DNA from: Cunninghamia lanceolata | Taxonomy: Eukaryota > Streptophyta > Pinopsida > Cupressales > Cupressaceae | Direction: 5' to 3' | Assembly (NCBI GenBank): GCA_027924645.1 | Contig: BSBN01001807.1 | Coordinates: 10,744,001 to 10,808,000, forward strand | Length of the DNA: 64,000 bases | Part shown: positions 46,764 through 58,680 of the stretch, piece after piece | How the letters are laid out: each line of letters opens with the position of its first letter | How positions within the stretch are numbered: the first letter of the stretch is position 1 | Made by a program: the position numbers and the translations under genes | The notes under the pieces: model-generated | Database searches by the model: none | What the model saw: the letters and a program-made list of their open reading frames with translations, nothing else | What the model was told of the DNA's origin: nothing

Positions 46764-47205
46764 CTTGATTCTGGAGCCTCTTATCATATGGCTTCATCAT
46801 AGTCCATGTTCTCCACTTTTGAGCCTTGTGTGATTCCACCTATTTTGATGGGTAATAGAACTTATATGAAGGTAATTGGGAAGGGATCTATTGATATTGG
46901 TGAGCGTACTTTGAATGATGTATTTTGTGTCTTCTTTGTCAAACAATCTTCTTTATATATATCATATTACTCATAGTGGAGTAGGGAAACTGTAGAATTC
47001 ACACCTAATTTAGTTATCATTAGAGACTTAGAGAGCACAAAGATTATTGGTACACAGATGGTTGATCATGCATCTCGGTTATACACCTTTTCAAATTTTG
47101 CTCTTAATGATGGTTCAAATCCTTTGGTTGTTGATCACACTTCTTATGTGAACAATGTTTCTGAGGAGAAGTTTGGATATTTGAATCAATGTTCTGATTA
47201 CTGAT
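46764..47205 (+). pseudogene. Copia protease and pre-integrase domain, broken
   Basis: LDSGASYHMASS then a TAG: the aspartic protease site (46767-46775 encodes DSG). VIGKGSIDIGERTLNDVFCV follows. The pre-integrase part has ITHSGVGKL (~46960), IIRDLESTKIIGTQMVDHAS (~47020) and LYTFSNFALND. The reading shifts several times. No integrase DDE follows; instead an unrelated open stretch (47276-47557, acidic, Leu/Asp-rich) precedes the LINE insertion. Confidence 0.75.
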
Positions 47206-47275
47206 TTAATATTTGAGATAGTGCCACTATTTTTTCTCTGAGCTACCTTCTGCTTCTTTTTATATCAATGATCCA

Positions 47276-47557
47276 TTGGTTGAGCAGGATGTTATATGTT
47301 CTTTTGACTCTGTAGTATGGGATAATTATCTAACATGTATGTCAGACTTGTTTTGTGAATCTCATCTTGTAGATCTGGAAGACACATTAGAGGATGTGCA
47401 TTACCTCTTTGATGATAGTCATGGCACTACTACTATCTCTACTTTTTTGTCTTTGGATATTAGTGATTATGCGTTTCCACTTTGTCTCGAGTTGTCACAC
47501 TCATTGATTAGGCATGTATTTCTTGATTTTATTGTGGCATCTTCTAATTATTTTTGA
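47276..47557 (+). other. Open stretch of 93 codons inside the Copia element, unrecognised
   Basis: It begins MVEQDVICSFDSVVWDNYLT and is acidic with many Asp, Leu and His residues. No family is recognised. It is cut at its 3' end by the LINE insertion (target site 47535-47549). It may be the leftover of an element-specific ORF or chance; I lean to leftover because it lies in line with the pre-integrase region. Confidence 0.3.
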
Positions 47558-48662
47558 TTAAGATAAGCAATAAAACAAGGGTCTTGATCCCTTTACAAGC
47601 AAGGCCCCAAGGCTAAACAAGCAGACGAACAAGCCAAAAAACAACAGAACAACACAGGCACAACAACTCAGCTAAAAAATAAAAAACCAACCAAAGGACC
47701 TACACTACACCATATCTTGATCTAGAAAACCTAACTCCCTTGACTCTGGGTGCAAGGCAACAATAGAGTTGGGAAGTCCTTTCTTCTTTCACTAAACCAC
47801 CGTCTAGGAAAGCTCAAAGTCAAAATCTATAGAGTGAGGTGAGAGGGGATCCTCACCCGATGTCATGACCAGAGAGGTCTCGAGAGGAACCTCAATAGAC
47901 ACTGTAGCCAGAGATTCCTCCCGCAAAGATGTTGAACTAGAAATAGGCAAATCCAAAGATGAAATATGAACTGATGAAGTAGCAATCCGACTTGAAGCAG
48001 AAGGAGCCGACAAGGGCGCTGAGAGATGCCCAGAAGAATTTGGAGAAGTTGTGGTGTTTACTGCAACCTCAACCACCTTCACGCCCTCAAGTGCCACCTA
48101 ATGAGGTGTTCACCCTCTGGAGAGGAATCATCACCTTGAGATGAACCATCCTCTTGGGAAGCACTGATAATCAAGTGATGCAGGAGAACATCCTTCCACC
48201 AAGTTGCAGTGCCCTTGTGGCACGAGAGAGGACAATTAGAGGTGAAATGACTAATAGCGAAACAACATCTGCATCTAAAGTGGATACCCTCATAGTATAA
48301 CAATTGTTTCCAGGGCCTATCCCCTACCAGCAAAACGCCATCTCCATGAAGGGGTTTGGAGATGTCAATATCCACTAAGATGTGAGCAACCATGGAATGC
48401 CCCATAATGAGGTAGTAGAATCTACCTTCAAGAAACGATAGATAGCCTTCCAAATCTGGAGAGGGAGATTCGGGATCAGAACCCATATTGGTATGATATT
48501 AAGCAGCTCAGTTAGAGGATTGAAGGAAAGAGTCTAGTGTTTGATGGATAGGGAGTGCTCACCCCACATTCAAACCCTACCATCAAGCACTAAGTCTTGC
48601 TGCTTAGAAGAAGCGAAAGTCACAATGAAGAATCCTCGTGAACTAGGAAAGAGCTCAATCAT
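47550..48662 (-). mobile_element. ORF1-only LINE fragment, copy 2
   Basis: 1113 bp on the minus strand, flanked by a perfect 15-bp target-site duplication TGGCATCTTCTAATT (47535-47549 and 48663-48677). It starts in DUF4283 (5'-truncated), then KPLHGDGVLLVGDRPWKQLL, the knuckle CRCCFAISHFTSNC (~48260) and CHKGTATWWKD. The C-terminal part matches copy 1 (SIDFDFELS, KKKGLPNS, SRYGVV) with stops. The 3' UTR has CCTTGCTTGTAAAGGGAT and ends CTTAATCAAAAAT, as in copy 1. No endonuclease or RT ORF. Confidence 0.9.
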
Positions 48663-49152
48663 TGGCATCTTCTAATTGTTACATGTGGACATCTATACAA
48701 TCCTCAGAGTTATTCATCATGAGACTTCTTACTTCACATGTTCTTCAGCATTCACCATCAGAGTTGTTTCTTTCTAAGGGAAGAAATGTCATTTTCCATA
48801 GGTGGATCATCTTCAACATTCATGTTCATGCATCCTTTTTTGGTATAAGAGTCTCTATAGTGTGGGAGGATTTCATAGTCTTTCTTTCCCTCTTACGAGG
48901 GGATTTTTATATTAGTGGTGGAATTTTTTGTATGTGATTTATGTTGAATTTTCTTCTATCACTTGTATATATTTGTTTGTAGTTTTCTCTCTTTTAAAGA
49001 TGGGTTTTCTTACATTGGGATTATCCCCTTTGCTCCTTTTATGAGATTTTTTTTGTTTGTAAATGGGTACCTGATCAAGCTTTGTTACTGTGACCCATCT
49101 TTCCTTTTTAGTATGTGTTAAGCCTCCCTAAGTTGCACTGGGGGGGGGGGGG

Positions 49153-49373
49153 TGTTGGTGTGAAACTATATTTACACATATATCATAAGTTAATTAGGCA
49201 TGATTAATTAAGATTTTATTTCTTTTTATTAGTTTCTTATCCTTGTGACTTGTATCACAAGATAAGATTGCTTTTCTAGCTTTTTCGCTGTCTATTATTG
49301 GTAAATGTTGATGTATATTCCTTTTTTATTATTGATTTCTGAATAATAAAATCATTGCATCAATATTCTAACA
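49153..49373 (+). repeat. 3' LTR of the non-autonomous Copia element
   Basis: 221 bp, starting TGTTGGTGTGAAAC after 13 consecutive G and ending CAATATTCTAACA. It contains AATAATAAAATC near the end, a plausible poly(A) signal. TG...CA ends plus the purine tract support the call. Confidence 0.8.
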
Positions 49374-49376
49374 TCT

Positions 49377-49905
49377 TTTCTTCTAGTTTTCATCTATTGT
49401 GTGTTGCTCTTTTTTCTAGAAGAGTTACTGCAGGTATTCATAACTCTAACAACGAATGTGCTCCACAAAATACTTTATTTTCCTCAAAATAATTATAGAT
49501 CTCAAAATATTTTTCCATTTCACTAAGCTAGGCTTTTTCTTTATGTCCCATAATTGAGCCATCAGATTTAGGTGGGTTGACTTTTTTCATATATGGAGCC
49601 AACTCACTTGCTAGATGATTTCTTACTTCCACTTGTCTTTCAATTTCCTCTTGGTTAGGTAGCGATTCATCCCACCTTTCATTAATGCTATGGTCTTGCT
49701 CTAAACCTACTTCCTCTTCTTGACCTCTAGGTCCTCTAACCTGATGTTCCAAAGCAACTATCCTTTCCCTAGTCTCATTTAGGGTAGCAAGAATTTGATC
49801 TAGTTTAGTTGTAGGAGTATTTGTAGCTTGGTTTGAGTTTTTTGGGTCACTTCCCCTGTTCATCCTCATTTGTACCATATTAACCTGGTATGAGAAAGTT
49901 ATCAT
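49377..49905 (-). pseudogene. Gypsy-type gag N-terminus, interrupted element
   Basis: Minus-strand start near 49905. It contains a helical, charged stretch (TKLDQILATLNETRERIVAL, then EHQVRG), an acidic spacer, and KVNPPKSDGSIMGHKEKA followed by a TAG where Trp is expected, then LSEMEKYFEI. The PPxFDG...AxxWLxxMEKYFE pattern is the start of Gypsy gag. It stops at the Copia LTR at 49373. It is the downstream part of the element whose upstream part lies beyond the SIRE insertion (57364-57784). Confidence 0.7.
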
Positions 49906-50131
49906 AGATTAGCAAAAATAACTACTCATTAAGTTTGATGTTCAAGGAAAAAGGTCATCACATAAGTTTTCAAAAGAAGAGCACAATTTTATTAATAGAA
50001 GATGGATATTACACATCCTTATTTATAATAAGGTCTCTTAGTTACAATTTTACAAAATACTATTTTGACATTTCAAGCTCCTCAAGATCTTCATCCTTTG
50101 AGTATACTTCCACAGTTCCAAAGGTAAGATG

Positions 50132-51535
50132 TGATGGATTTAGGACAGACAACTGAGAGGCGGGGGGGGGGGGGTGAATCAGTTGTCACCAAAATCCTGT
50201 TCCTTATTCACTTTAAAACCTTCTTATATTTCAACAACATATCAATGATTCAATCATGAAAGTATAATGCAATAATTCAAGAGCAGAAATAAATTCAACA
50301 CATAACACACTAAGATTTTAATGTGGAAAACCCGATTAAGGGAAAAACCATGGGGTGACTAACCAAAGATTGTATTCTCTATTAAAAGAATAAGAAGAAT
50401 AAAATTGCACTTGCCAGTCAGGGCTCACTGCCCGAGCACACTGCTCACAAGAGGCCCACTGTCTACAGGAGACACACTGTCTACAGAATAATATGAGTAT
50501 TACATACTTGAACTGGAGATTAGCATCTTTACTATGCTTGAGTTAGTTCCATTTAAGCTCAACACCTATGCTTTGCTTTTCGCTCCTTTTCACTATCACC
50601 TTCTCATCATCACCACAAGGATACATTTGAATGACTTCGCAACTCTTATTTATACATGACATCGACTTTGGAATGATTATCAAAGTTGGCACAACATACA
50701 CTTATTTTATTATAGAGCAATTACAAAAATACAACTTGATTTATTACAAAAACTTCATGCGCATCACTACATTGTCGGCCACACAGCTGGGATTTCAATC
50801 TTCTTCAAGAAACACGCCATGCTTCGCAACACATCTTCAAGATCATCCGTAACATACGCAAATCATCCAGTCAGCCAAGACTAGGAAGAACACCATCACC
50901 CAAAGGTAAGTCTTCAATCACGAGCTCAATCTTCAATGTGGACCGCCAACACAGACTGGACACAATCTAGAGACCCCCACAAGCTTGCTTGGATCACCAA
51001 GAACATCCGCATCACTTCTACTTACTGTAATCATTCGCATCTTCATCCGGAACATTAAGAACATAGTCGGTCATCACTATCACATTAGAAGGATTGCTTG
51101 TGTGCCTCCAAACCACGAACCAATTGAGTTGTCAATTCAAATTAGCCTCCCAAACATGCCATCAGATCCATAGAACATGATATTGTATTTCCGGATCTCT
51201 CCAAACCTATTTGTCACTTTGCCACCTTTGAACAGTTGCCAGAATCGGTTTTACTCTTATGGCCATAACTCCTCCAAATTTTGATGCAGACCTCTAAAAT
51301 CTTGACTGGATCATCTTCAGACACATCTACAAACCCTTTGATGCGCAATCTCTGATCTGCATCTAGCTGAGATCTTCACTTCATAGAGCTTCACTGTCTT
51401 CATTGTTCTTCTATGTTTTTGATAGGACTAATTTTCTCAATATCCTTAGTACACAACTCATCCAACCCTTGACATCAATGCAACAAGAGTATGTTGACAC
51501 CAATGACAACACCGGTTAGGCCCATACTTGCAACA
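50132..51535 (-). repeat. 3' LTR of the SIRE-like element
   Basis: 1404 bp, closely similar to 55971-57363. It has a run of 13 G at about 50162-50174, where the other LTR has 7 G. It also carries GAGGCCCACTGTCTACAGGAG-type short repeats near 50450. Confidence 0.92.
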
Positions 51536-51878
51536 ATCTCCCCCTTTGTCATTGATGGCAACATATAATGTGAAAAACTGTTTTAACCATCAAGACAAGA
51601 ACCTCTCCTCACTGACTGACATAGCTCCCCCTATCAACAACAACCATTCACATATCTTCTCTTCCTTTACTGCTTCCCCTTTGATCAGCAACCACTTTTT
51701 GTTTTTCACATGTCTTCTCTCCCCCTTTGACATCAATGGCAAAGGGCACATACTTGCAACCACTTCTCATATTTTAGAATCATACTGATTGCTCCCCTTG
51801 AGTAGCAGCCTCCTAACGTCAATTTGGATCACAAGATATGACTGTGGGATCCACTGGACTGATGCACATCAGTGCACC

Positions 51879-54800
51879 TTAATTCAGAACCGGAGGGGTA
51901 ATAACCCCTAACTTCTCCCTGAGATACTCAAAAGTGTCCTTAGATAGAGGTTTGGTAAAAATATTTGCAATCTGATCCTTTGAGGGCACAAACTCCAATA
52001 TGACTTCATTCTTATTCACTTGCTCTCTCAAAAAGTGAAACTTAATGGATATATGTTGTCTTTGAATGCAACAACAGATTTTTGATATGTTTATTGCACT
52101 TGAATTATCACAGAAGATTGTGATAGGTTTTTCATACTCCACTTTGATATCTCTTAGGATTTACTTCATCCACAGCACTTGAGTGCAATTGCATGCTGCT
52201 GCAATATACTCTGCTTCTGCAGTGGACAAAGATATTGCCTCTTGTTTCTTGCTTAGCCAAGAAACCAATCTTTTTCCCAAAAAGAATGCACCACCACTGG
52301 TACTCTTCCGGTCATTCACATCTTTTGCCCAATCAGCATCTGTATATGCATGAAGAGAGAAATCATGATCCTTAGGATACCATAATACATACTCAACTAT
52401 TCCCTTCAGATATCTGAGAATTCTTTTGATTGCCATGACATGAGACTCTCTAGGATCAGCTTGGAATTTGGCAACAAGACCAACATCATTCATAATATCA
52501 GGTCGAGTTTGAGTAAGGTAGAGCAGTTCTCCAATCATTTACCTATACTTTTTCTGATCAGCCTCAGGAGATTCATCATCTTACTTAGCTTACATCTGGT
52601 TGCCATGGGAGTATTCATTGGCTTTGAATCTTCCATCCCAAATTTTTTCGACAATTCTTTCACATATTTGGTTTGTGATATGAAGATTTCTTTCTTTGTT
52701 TGAGTGATTTGCAGACCTAAGAAGAAATTCATTTCCCCAAACATAGACATCTCAAATTCACTTTGTATTTGATTTTTAAAAGTCTTGCACATACTATCTT
52801 TCCCTCCAAAAATGATATCATCAACAAATACTTCAACAATCAAGATATTTTCATGATCAATCTTAAAATACAGATTACTCTCAGTAGTACCTTTGTTGAA
52901 ACCAATCTTCAAAAGATGTTTGTCCAATCTTTCATACCAGGCTCTTGGGGCTTGTTTGAGTCCATACAATGCCTTCTTCAACTTGTAGACCATATCTCCA
53001 TGATCAAACAATTGAAATCCATCCAGTTGCTCAATGTATACCTCTTCTTCCAAATCACCATTTAGGAAAGCAGACCTGACATCCATCTGATATACCTTGA
53101 AATCTCTGAAGGCAGCAAAAGCAAGAAATAATCTAACTGCTTCAATTCTTGCCATCGAATCATAAGTTTCTTCAAAGTCAACTCCTACTTGAGAATAACC
53201 CTTACAGATCAATCTGGGTTTGTTTCTTACTACTTCAACATCTTCATTTAGTTTATTCTGGAAGACCCACTTAGTCCCAATCACATTTTTGTCCTTAGGT
53301 CTGGGAACAAGATCCCAAGTGTGATTCTTTTCAATCTGCATCAATTCTTCATCCATTGCTTTAACCTAGCTTTCATCATTGCATGCTTCACTTACTATTT
53401 TTGGTTAAATTTTTTAAATCAAACAATACTTCACTGAATCTTGAGCAATTTTTCTTCTTGTTTGAACAACTTTGCTTCTATCTCCTATGATCTAATTTTC
53501 AGAATGATTTAGTCTTACATATCTGGGAATTTTGGAATTCTCTTGCACTTCTAATTCTTGGACAGGTTCATCCAAACTTGTCTCTTCTTCTTGTATTTTA
53601 GGATTCTTCGGATCAGTCTGAATCTGAACTGGAGTTGGGACTTGTTCTCCTTGGTCTGAGACATCATTCTGATCATCTTCTTCATACTCATAATACCTTG
53701 AGGGACTTTCCATGCCTTCATCAACCTTCACATTTGTACTTTCTACAATTGTTCTCAATCTCTTGTTATAACACCGGTATGCTTTGCTTTGAGTAGAATA
53801 TCCTAGGAATATTCCTTCATCACTTCTAGCATCAAACTTGCCAAGGTCTTCATCTCTTTTGATATAGCATTTACTACCAAAGACTCTGAAATACTTCACA
53901 GGAGTGATGCCAAACCAAAGTTCACAAGGGGTCTCACCAGTATTGGGTCTGATTTGTACCCAATTAAGAGTATAGATAGCAGTGCTTACAACTTCTCTCC
54001 AATAGATCTGATGAACATTTGCTTCCATCATCATTGTCCTAGATGCTTCCTGGATGGTTCGGTTCTTTCTCTCCACTACTCTGCTGTGGAGACCTTGGAG
54101 CAGATAACTGTCTCTTTATCCCATGTTTCTCACAGAATGTTATGAACTCACCGGATGTGAATTCTCCACCTCTATCAGACCTAAAGTATTTTATGTTTAT
54201 GTCAGTTTCATTCTCTACCATAGCCTTGAATATTTTGAACTTCTGAAGTGCTTCAGATTTTTCTTTCAAGAAAGTCACCCACATCATCTGGGAGTAGTCA
54301 TCAATTAGCAACATGAAATACCTATATCCTTGCAGACCCCTGATTCTTGCCAGACCACAGAGATCAGTGTGTACCAAGTCTAACAGCTTGAGTGTTGCTT
54401 ATCTTGATGATATTATCAAAATTCACATGACACATTCTCCTATGCCACAACCAACTCTGATCAATTTGAACAAATAAGCAACTTTTGCTAGTACCAACCA
54501 AGTGAAAGATGTTACCTTTTGTTTGTGTACCGGATGCAATCTCAGTTCTAGAGCTTTCAAAGACCTTGCATTTTCTATTTTTGAATCGGAGATTATAGCC
54601 TTTGTCCACCAACTGTCCAACACTGAGAAGATTATGCTTCAAACCTTTAACATATAAAACATCACTGGTTTTGTTCTTTCTATCAAAAGAAATCGTTCCT
54701 CTGCCTCTAATGCTGCCAGCAGAATTATCTCCAAACTTTACAACTCCCCCTTCATATCTTTCCAAGCTTAAGAACTTACTCTTGTCGCCAGTCATATGGT

Positions 54801-55913
54801 GAGAGCATCCACTGTCAATAACCCATTCATCCTTTTCTTCAACCTGAGCAACCAAAGCACTTTCTATCATCTTATGATTGACAGATTCAATAGGCATTGG
54901 ATCTTCTTCTTTGATGGCAATAAACATCCAGTCACTTCTAGGTTTGTTTCCTATCTCAGAGTCATCATATATTACTCCATCATCATCTTCTTGAACATAG
55001 TAACACTTCTTCTGAAACCTTGATCTATTAGGGTTTGGCCTTGAAGACCTTTCCGGACATCTTGAGGCAAAATGGCCAATTTTATTGTAGGCAAAGCATT
55101 TGAAAGGTAATTTTCCTTCATACTTACTGGATCCTCTTGACAGTCTCTTTGCAATAAGGGCTTCAAGTTGTTCAGCTTCTAACTAATTTCGTTCCAGATC
55201 TTTCCTTGCTTTATCATACCATGTTGATTTCCTTAAGGAACTTTCTCTAGGATCATATCTCTGTTTGCCTTTTGTAGAGGCACTAGCTTTGAATACAGAT
55301 TCAGTTTTGGGAAGTGCATCATCAAACTCAGCCAACTCAAATGCAGATATCTTACCAACCAATTGATCCCTTGTAATAGTTGTTAAAGATCTGATTTCCT
55401 CAATAGCAACAACTTTGTGTTTGTAAGCAAGAGGTAGAGATCTGAGAATTTTGGTAACAATCTCATCTTCATCCAATATTCCACTAGCACATCTAATGCC
55501 ACATACAAGCTCATTTACTTTTGTCATATATGAAGTGATATTCTCATCTTCACTCATCTTCAAGTTTTCAAACTTTCCTTTCAGACTTTGCAGCATGGCA
55601 CACTTAACATATTTGTCTCCTTCATAAAGATTTTCCAGCTTTGTCCAAATTTCATAAGTAGTTTTCAAATCCATAACAATCGTCAGCTCTGAATCAGTCA
55701 AGGCACTCAATAGGGTTTCTTTAGCTCGAAGATTTTGTCTGCATCTCTGACTTCATCCATAGTTGTTGGACCATTCTTTGGGGGAACATATTTAGTTGTA
55801 GTTATGTTCCAATACTGATTTCCCATTCATTGTAAGTGACATTCCATGCGGCTCTTCCTAAGAATGTAGTTTGTTCCATCAAACCTTGGACTGTCCTTCT
55901 TGTAGGATGACAT
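51879..55913 (-). pseudogene. SIRE-like Copia gag-pol, broken
   Basis: The ATG at 55913 opens MSSYKKDSPRFDGTNYILRK. Gag continues with LKTTYEIWTKLENLYEGDKY and KILRSLPLAYKHKV. The zinc-knuckle region near 55090 has Asn for the second Cys (CFAYNKIGHFASRC). Protease is DEWVIDSGCSHHMTGDKSKF (~54810). Integrase has HTDLCG (~54370), FRSDRGGEF, then a frameshift at the PQQSSG site (~54070) and ERKNRTIQEA. RT has KNHTWDLVPRP, QMDVRSAFLNGDLEEEVYIE, LKQAPRAWYERLDKHL and EVFVDDIIFGG (~52830). A TAA for Gln breaks it near 52535. RNase H ends with ANIFTKPLSKDTFEY and stops at 51879. Few breaks compared with the other elements, so it is fairly young. Confidence 0.92.
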
Positions 55914-55970
55914 CCTGGATCTCCTCAAGCGGTTAAGCTTTTTCTAGAGGAACTTAGCTTTGATACCAAT

Positions 55971-57363
55971 TGATGGATTTAGAACAGACAACTGAGAGGG
56001 GGGGTGAATCAATTGTCACCAAAATCATGTTCCTTATTCATTTTAAAACCTTCTTATATTTCAACAGCATATCAATGATTCAATTATGAAAGCATAATGC
56101 AATAATTCAAGAGCAGAAACAAATTCAACACATATAACACCAAGATTTTAACGTGGAAAACCTGGTTAAGGGAAAAATCACGGGGTGACTAACCCAAGAT
56201 TGTATTCTCTGTTAAAAAAATAAGAAGAATAAAATGGCACTTGCCAGTTAGGGCTCATTGTCTGAGTACAGTGCTCACAAGAGGCCCACTACCTACAAGA
56301 GACACATTGTCTACAGAAGAATGAGTATTACATACTTGAACTGGAGATTAGCATCTTTACTATGCTTGAGTCAGTTCCATTTAAGTTCAACACCTATGCT
56401 CTGCTTTTCGCTCTTCACTACCACCTTCTCATCATAACCACAAGGATACATTTGAATGATTTTGCAACTCTTATTTATACATGACATCAACTTTGGAATG
56501 ATCATCAAAGTCAACAAAACATACACTTATTTTATTACAGAGCAATTACAAAAATACAACTTGACTTATTACAAAAATTTCATGCGCATCACTACACTAT
56601 CGGCCACACATAGCTGGGACTTCAATCTTCTTTGAGAAACACGCCATGCTTCGCAAAACATCTTCAAGATCATTCGCAACATGCGCAAATCATCTGGTCG
56701 GCCAAGACTAGGAAGAGCACCATCACCCAAAGGTAAGTCTTCAATCACGAGCTCAATCTTCAATGCGGACCGCCAACACAAACTGGACACAATCTAGAGA
56801 CTCCCACAAGCTTGCTTGAATCACCAAGAACATCTGCATCACTTCTGCTTACTGTAATCATTCGCATCTTCATTTGGCACCTCAAGAACACAGTCGATCA
56901 TCACTGTCACATTAGAAGGATTGCTTGTGGACCTCGAAACCACGAACCAATTGAGTTGTCAATTCAAATTAGCCTCCCAAGCATGCCACCAGATCTGCAG
57001 AACATGATATTGTATTTTCGGATCTCACCGGACCTATTTGTGTCAATCTGTCACCTTTGAACAGTTGCTAGAACCGGTTTTACTCTCATGGCCATAACTC
57101 AAAATTTTTATGCAGACCTCTCAAATCTGGATTGAATCATCTTCAAACACATATCTACAAACCCTTTGATGTGCAATCTCTGATCTTCATCTAGCTAGGA
57201 TCTTCACTTCATAGAGCTTCGCTGTCTTCACTGTTCTTCTCTGTTTCTGATAGGACTAATTTTCTCAATATCCTTAGTACACAACTCATCCAACCTTTGA
57301 CATCAATGCAACATGAGTATGTTGACATCAATGACAACACTGGTTAGGCCCATACTTGCAACA
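55971..57363 (-). repeat. 5' LTR of the SIRE-like element
   Basis: 1393 bp. On the minus strand it starts TGTTGCAAGTATGGGCC and ends CCATCA next to the primer site. Its differences from the left LTR are scattered substitutions and short indels. Confidence 0.92.
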
Positions 57364-57662
57364 TGATGTATGCATAGGTACTTCGCTAATACTTCCTTGC
57401 TTACGATAGGGGCATAACATCCATAGTTAAAAGACATGTCACACACCACCGATGGTTTCTTTGGTTTTGGTTTAATCTCAACCTTGAGTTTTACTTGTTT
57501 GTCTTTGTTCAACTTTATATGACCCATAGTTGATGCTAAGGTCTCAATATTAGAGAACCAAAGGTCCTCTTCCTTGAGAGGTGGTTGGGTGGACTTCTCC
57601 TTTGACTTTGTTTGACTCTTTCTCTTCTTTTTAGATTGCTTCTTCAATCTAGATCCTCCCAT
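57364..57662 (-). pseudogene. Small basic ORF 5' of gag, split by the SIRE element
   Basis: On the minus strand the ATG at 57662 opens MGGSRLKKQSKKKRKSQTKS, then a Lys-rich segment and KKPSVVCDMSFNYGCYAPIV. It runs into the SIRE LTR at 57363. The same frame resumes on the other side at 50126 and stops at 50060, so before the insertion it was an uninterrupted 121-residue frame. It lies about 110 bp after a primer site (57769-57783) and upstream of gag. I recognise no family. A basic, probably nucleic-acid-binding leader protein of a Gypsy-type element is an inference. Confidence 0.55.
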
Positions 57663-57768
57663 CTCTATACTTAGAGAAAGAAACACTTTGAATTAGCTTA
57701 GGTTTACTTGTTTCAATTTTTTTTGCATTTAGACATAGTAGGCTCATAGGCTCTAGTGTTTGATCCTG

Positions 57769-57783
57769 GGTTCTGATACCACA
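57769..57783 (-). other. Primer-binding site and LTR edge of the interrupted Gypsy-type element
   Basis: On the minus strand the text reads CGTTACA (end of an LTR, 57784 onward in plus coordinates) followed by TGTGGTATCAGAACC, a Met-tRNA-type primer site. The LTR therefore extends rightwards from 57784, but its far end and its partner LTR were not found. Confidence 0.7.
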
Positions 57784-58680
57784 TGTAACGAACCACCCGA
57801 AAAAATAACAATTTAATGAATAATTAGAAATTAAATAACTCACAAATGCTACAATTTTTGAATTTTTATTCCAAAAGCATATAGATTCCATATTTCAAAA
57901 TAAAGATGCCAATATTATGTCATTACATAGATTTCTATGACACAAGTTTGTACTTAAAATTATATTAAGATACAAATACAGATTAGGACTACTATCCTAT
58001 CAATCCACATGACTCCATCAATTTTACATATTTTGATTTTTCATTTCAATTTGGTTGATCTCATTTGAGTGCAAGCAATATGGTTGTTTAGATGTAGGAG
58101 GGAGAGCATCATCCCAGCACTTTATCTCTAGCCATAGACTTGGCGGTCCTCCATTCATCTTCCCATTGGAAGAGGCTTGACCCTTTAACAAGGGTAATAG
58201 ATAGAGACATCTGTAGTATAAATAAATCTGAGAACCAAGTGCAAAGATGAATACCCGCCACATGGAATCAATTATGCAGTTCCTAGATACCTTCTAGCTA
58301 CCACGAATTTTGACTAACACGAAACCTATAGGTATGGTGAATTAATGATGCTTACAACTATTGCATCACTTTAGCCAAAGTGTTCAATTATCAGTCACAG
58401 TAATGCGGGTCATCTGTTCATGATGCTACTATCTCTTGCTTGACTCTTTCTGATGACTATTAATTGGTGAAATTCAACTATAGGCTAAAATATAAATTAT
58501 CCTTCAGATACCGAATCTCGCGATATACCCTACCTTGAGATTGTCCTACTAGTTTTTTCCTATAATAGATTGTCTTAGATCGACATATAATTGTCGAGTA
58601 CTAACCTTTGAGTATTTCCTACCTTGAGATGGTCTTGCCTGCCTAGGGTATATAATATGAGCAATAATACAAGGTATACG

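Larger units (their letters stand above)
44690..49373 (+). mobile_element. Non-autonomous Copia element: gag, protease and 3' LTR
   Basis: It starts with gag (ATG 44692) and ends with an LTR at 49153-49373. Protease and the pre-integrase domain are present, but no integrase, RT or RNase H follows. Two later insertions break it: an LTR-like block (about 45770-46735) and a LINE fragment (47550-48662). The 5' LTR was not found. The polypurine tract is a run of 13 G (49140-49152). Confidence 0.75.
50132..57363 (-). mobile_element. SIRE-like Copia retrotransposon, full-length, minus strand
   Basis: LTRs 50132-51535 and 55971-57363, in element orientation TGTTGCAAGTATGGG...CCATCA, enclose gag-protease-integrase-RT-RNase H on the minus strand. 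The primer site (ATTGGTATCAAAGC, minus, ending at 55970) and polypurine tract (AAAGGGGGAGAT, minus, before 51535) are both present. Flanking 5-mers AGATG and TGATG differ at one base, a plausible aged target-site duplication. The long 1.4-kb LTRs and the protease motif DSGCSHHMTGD suggest the SIRE/Maximus lineage (inference). Confidence 0.94.
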
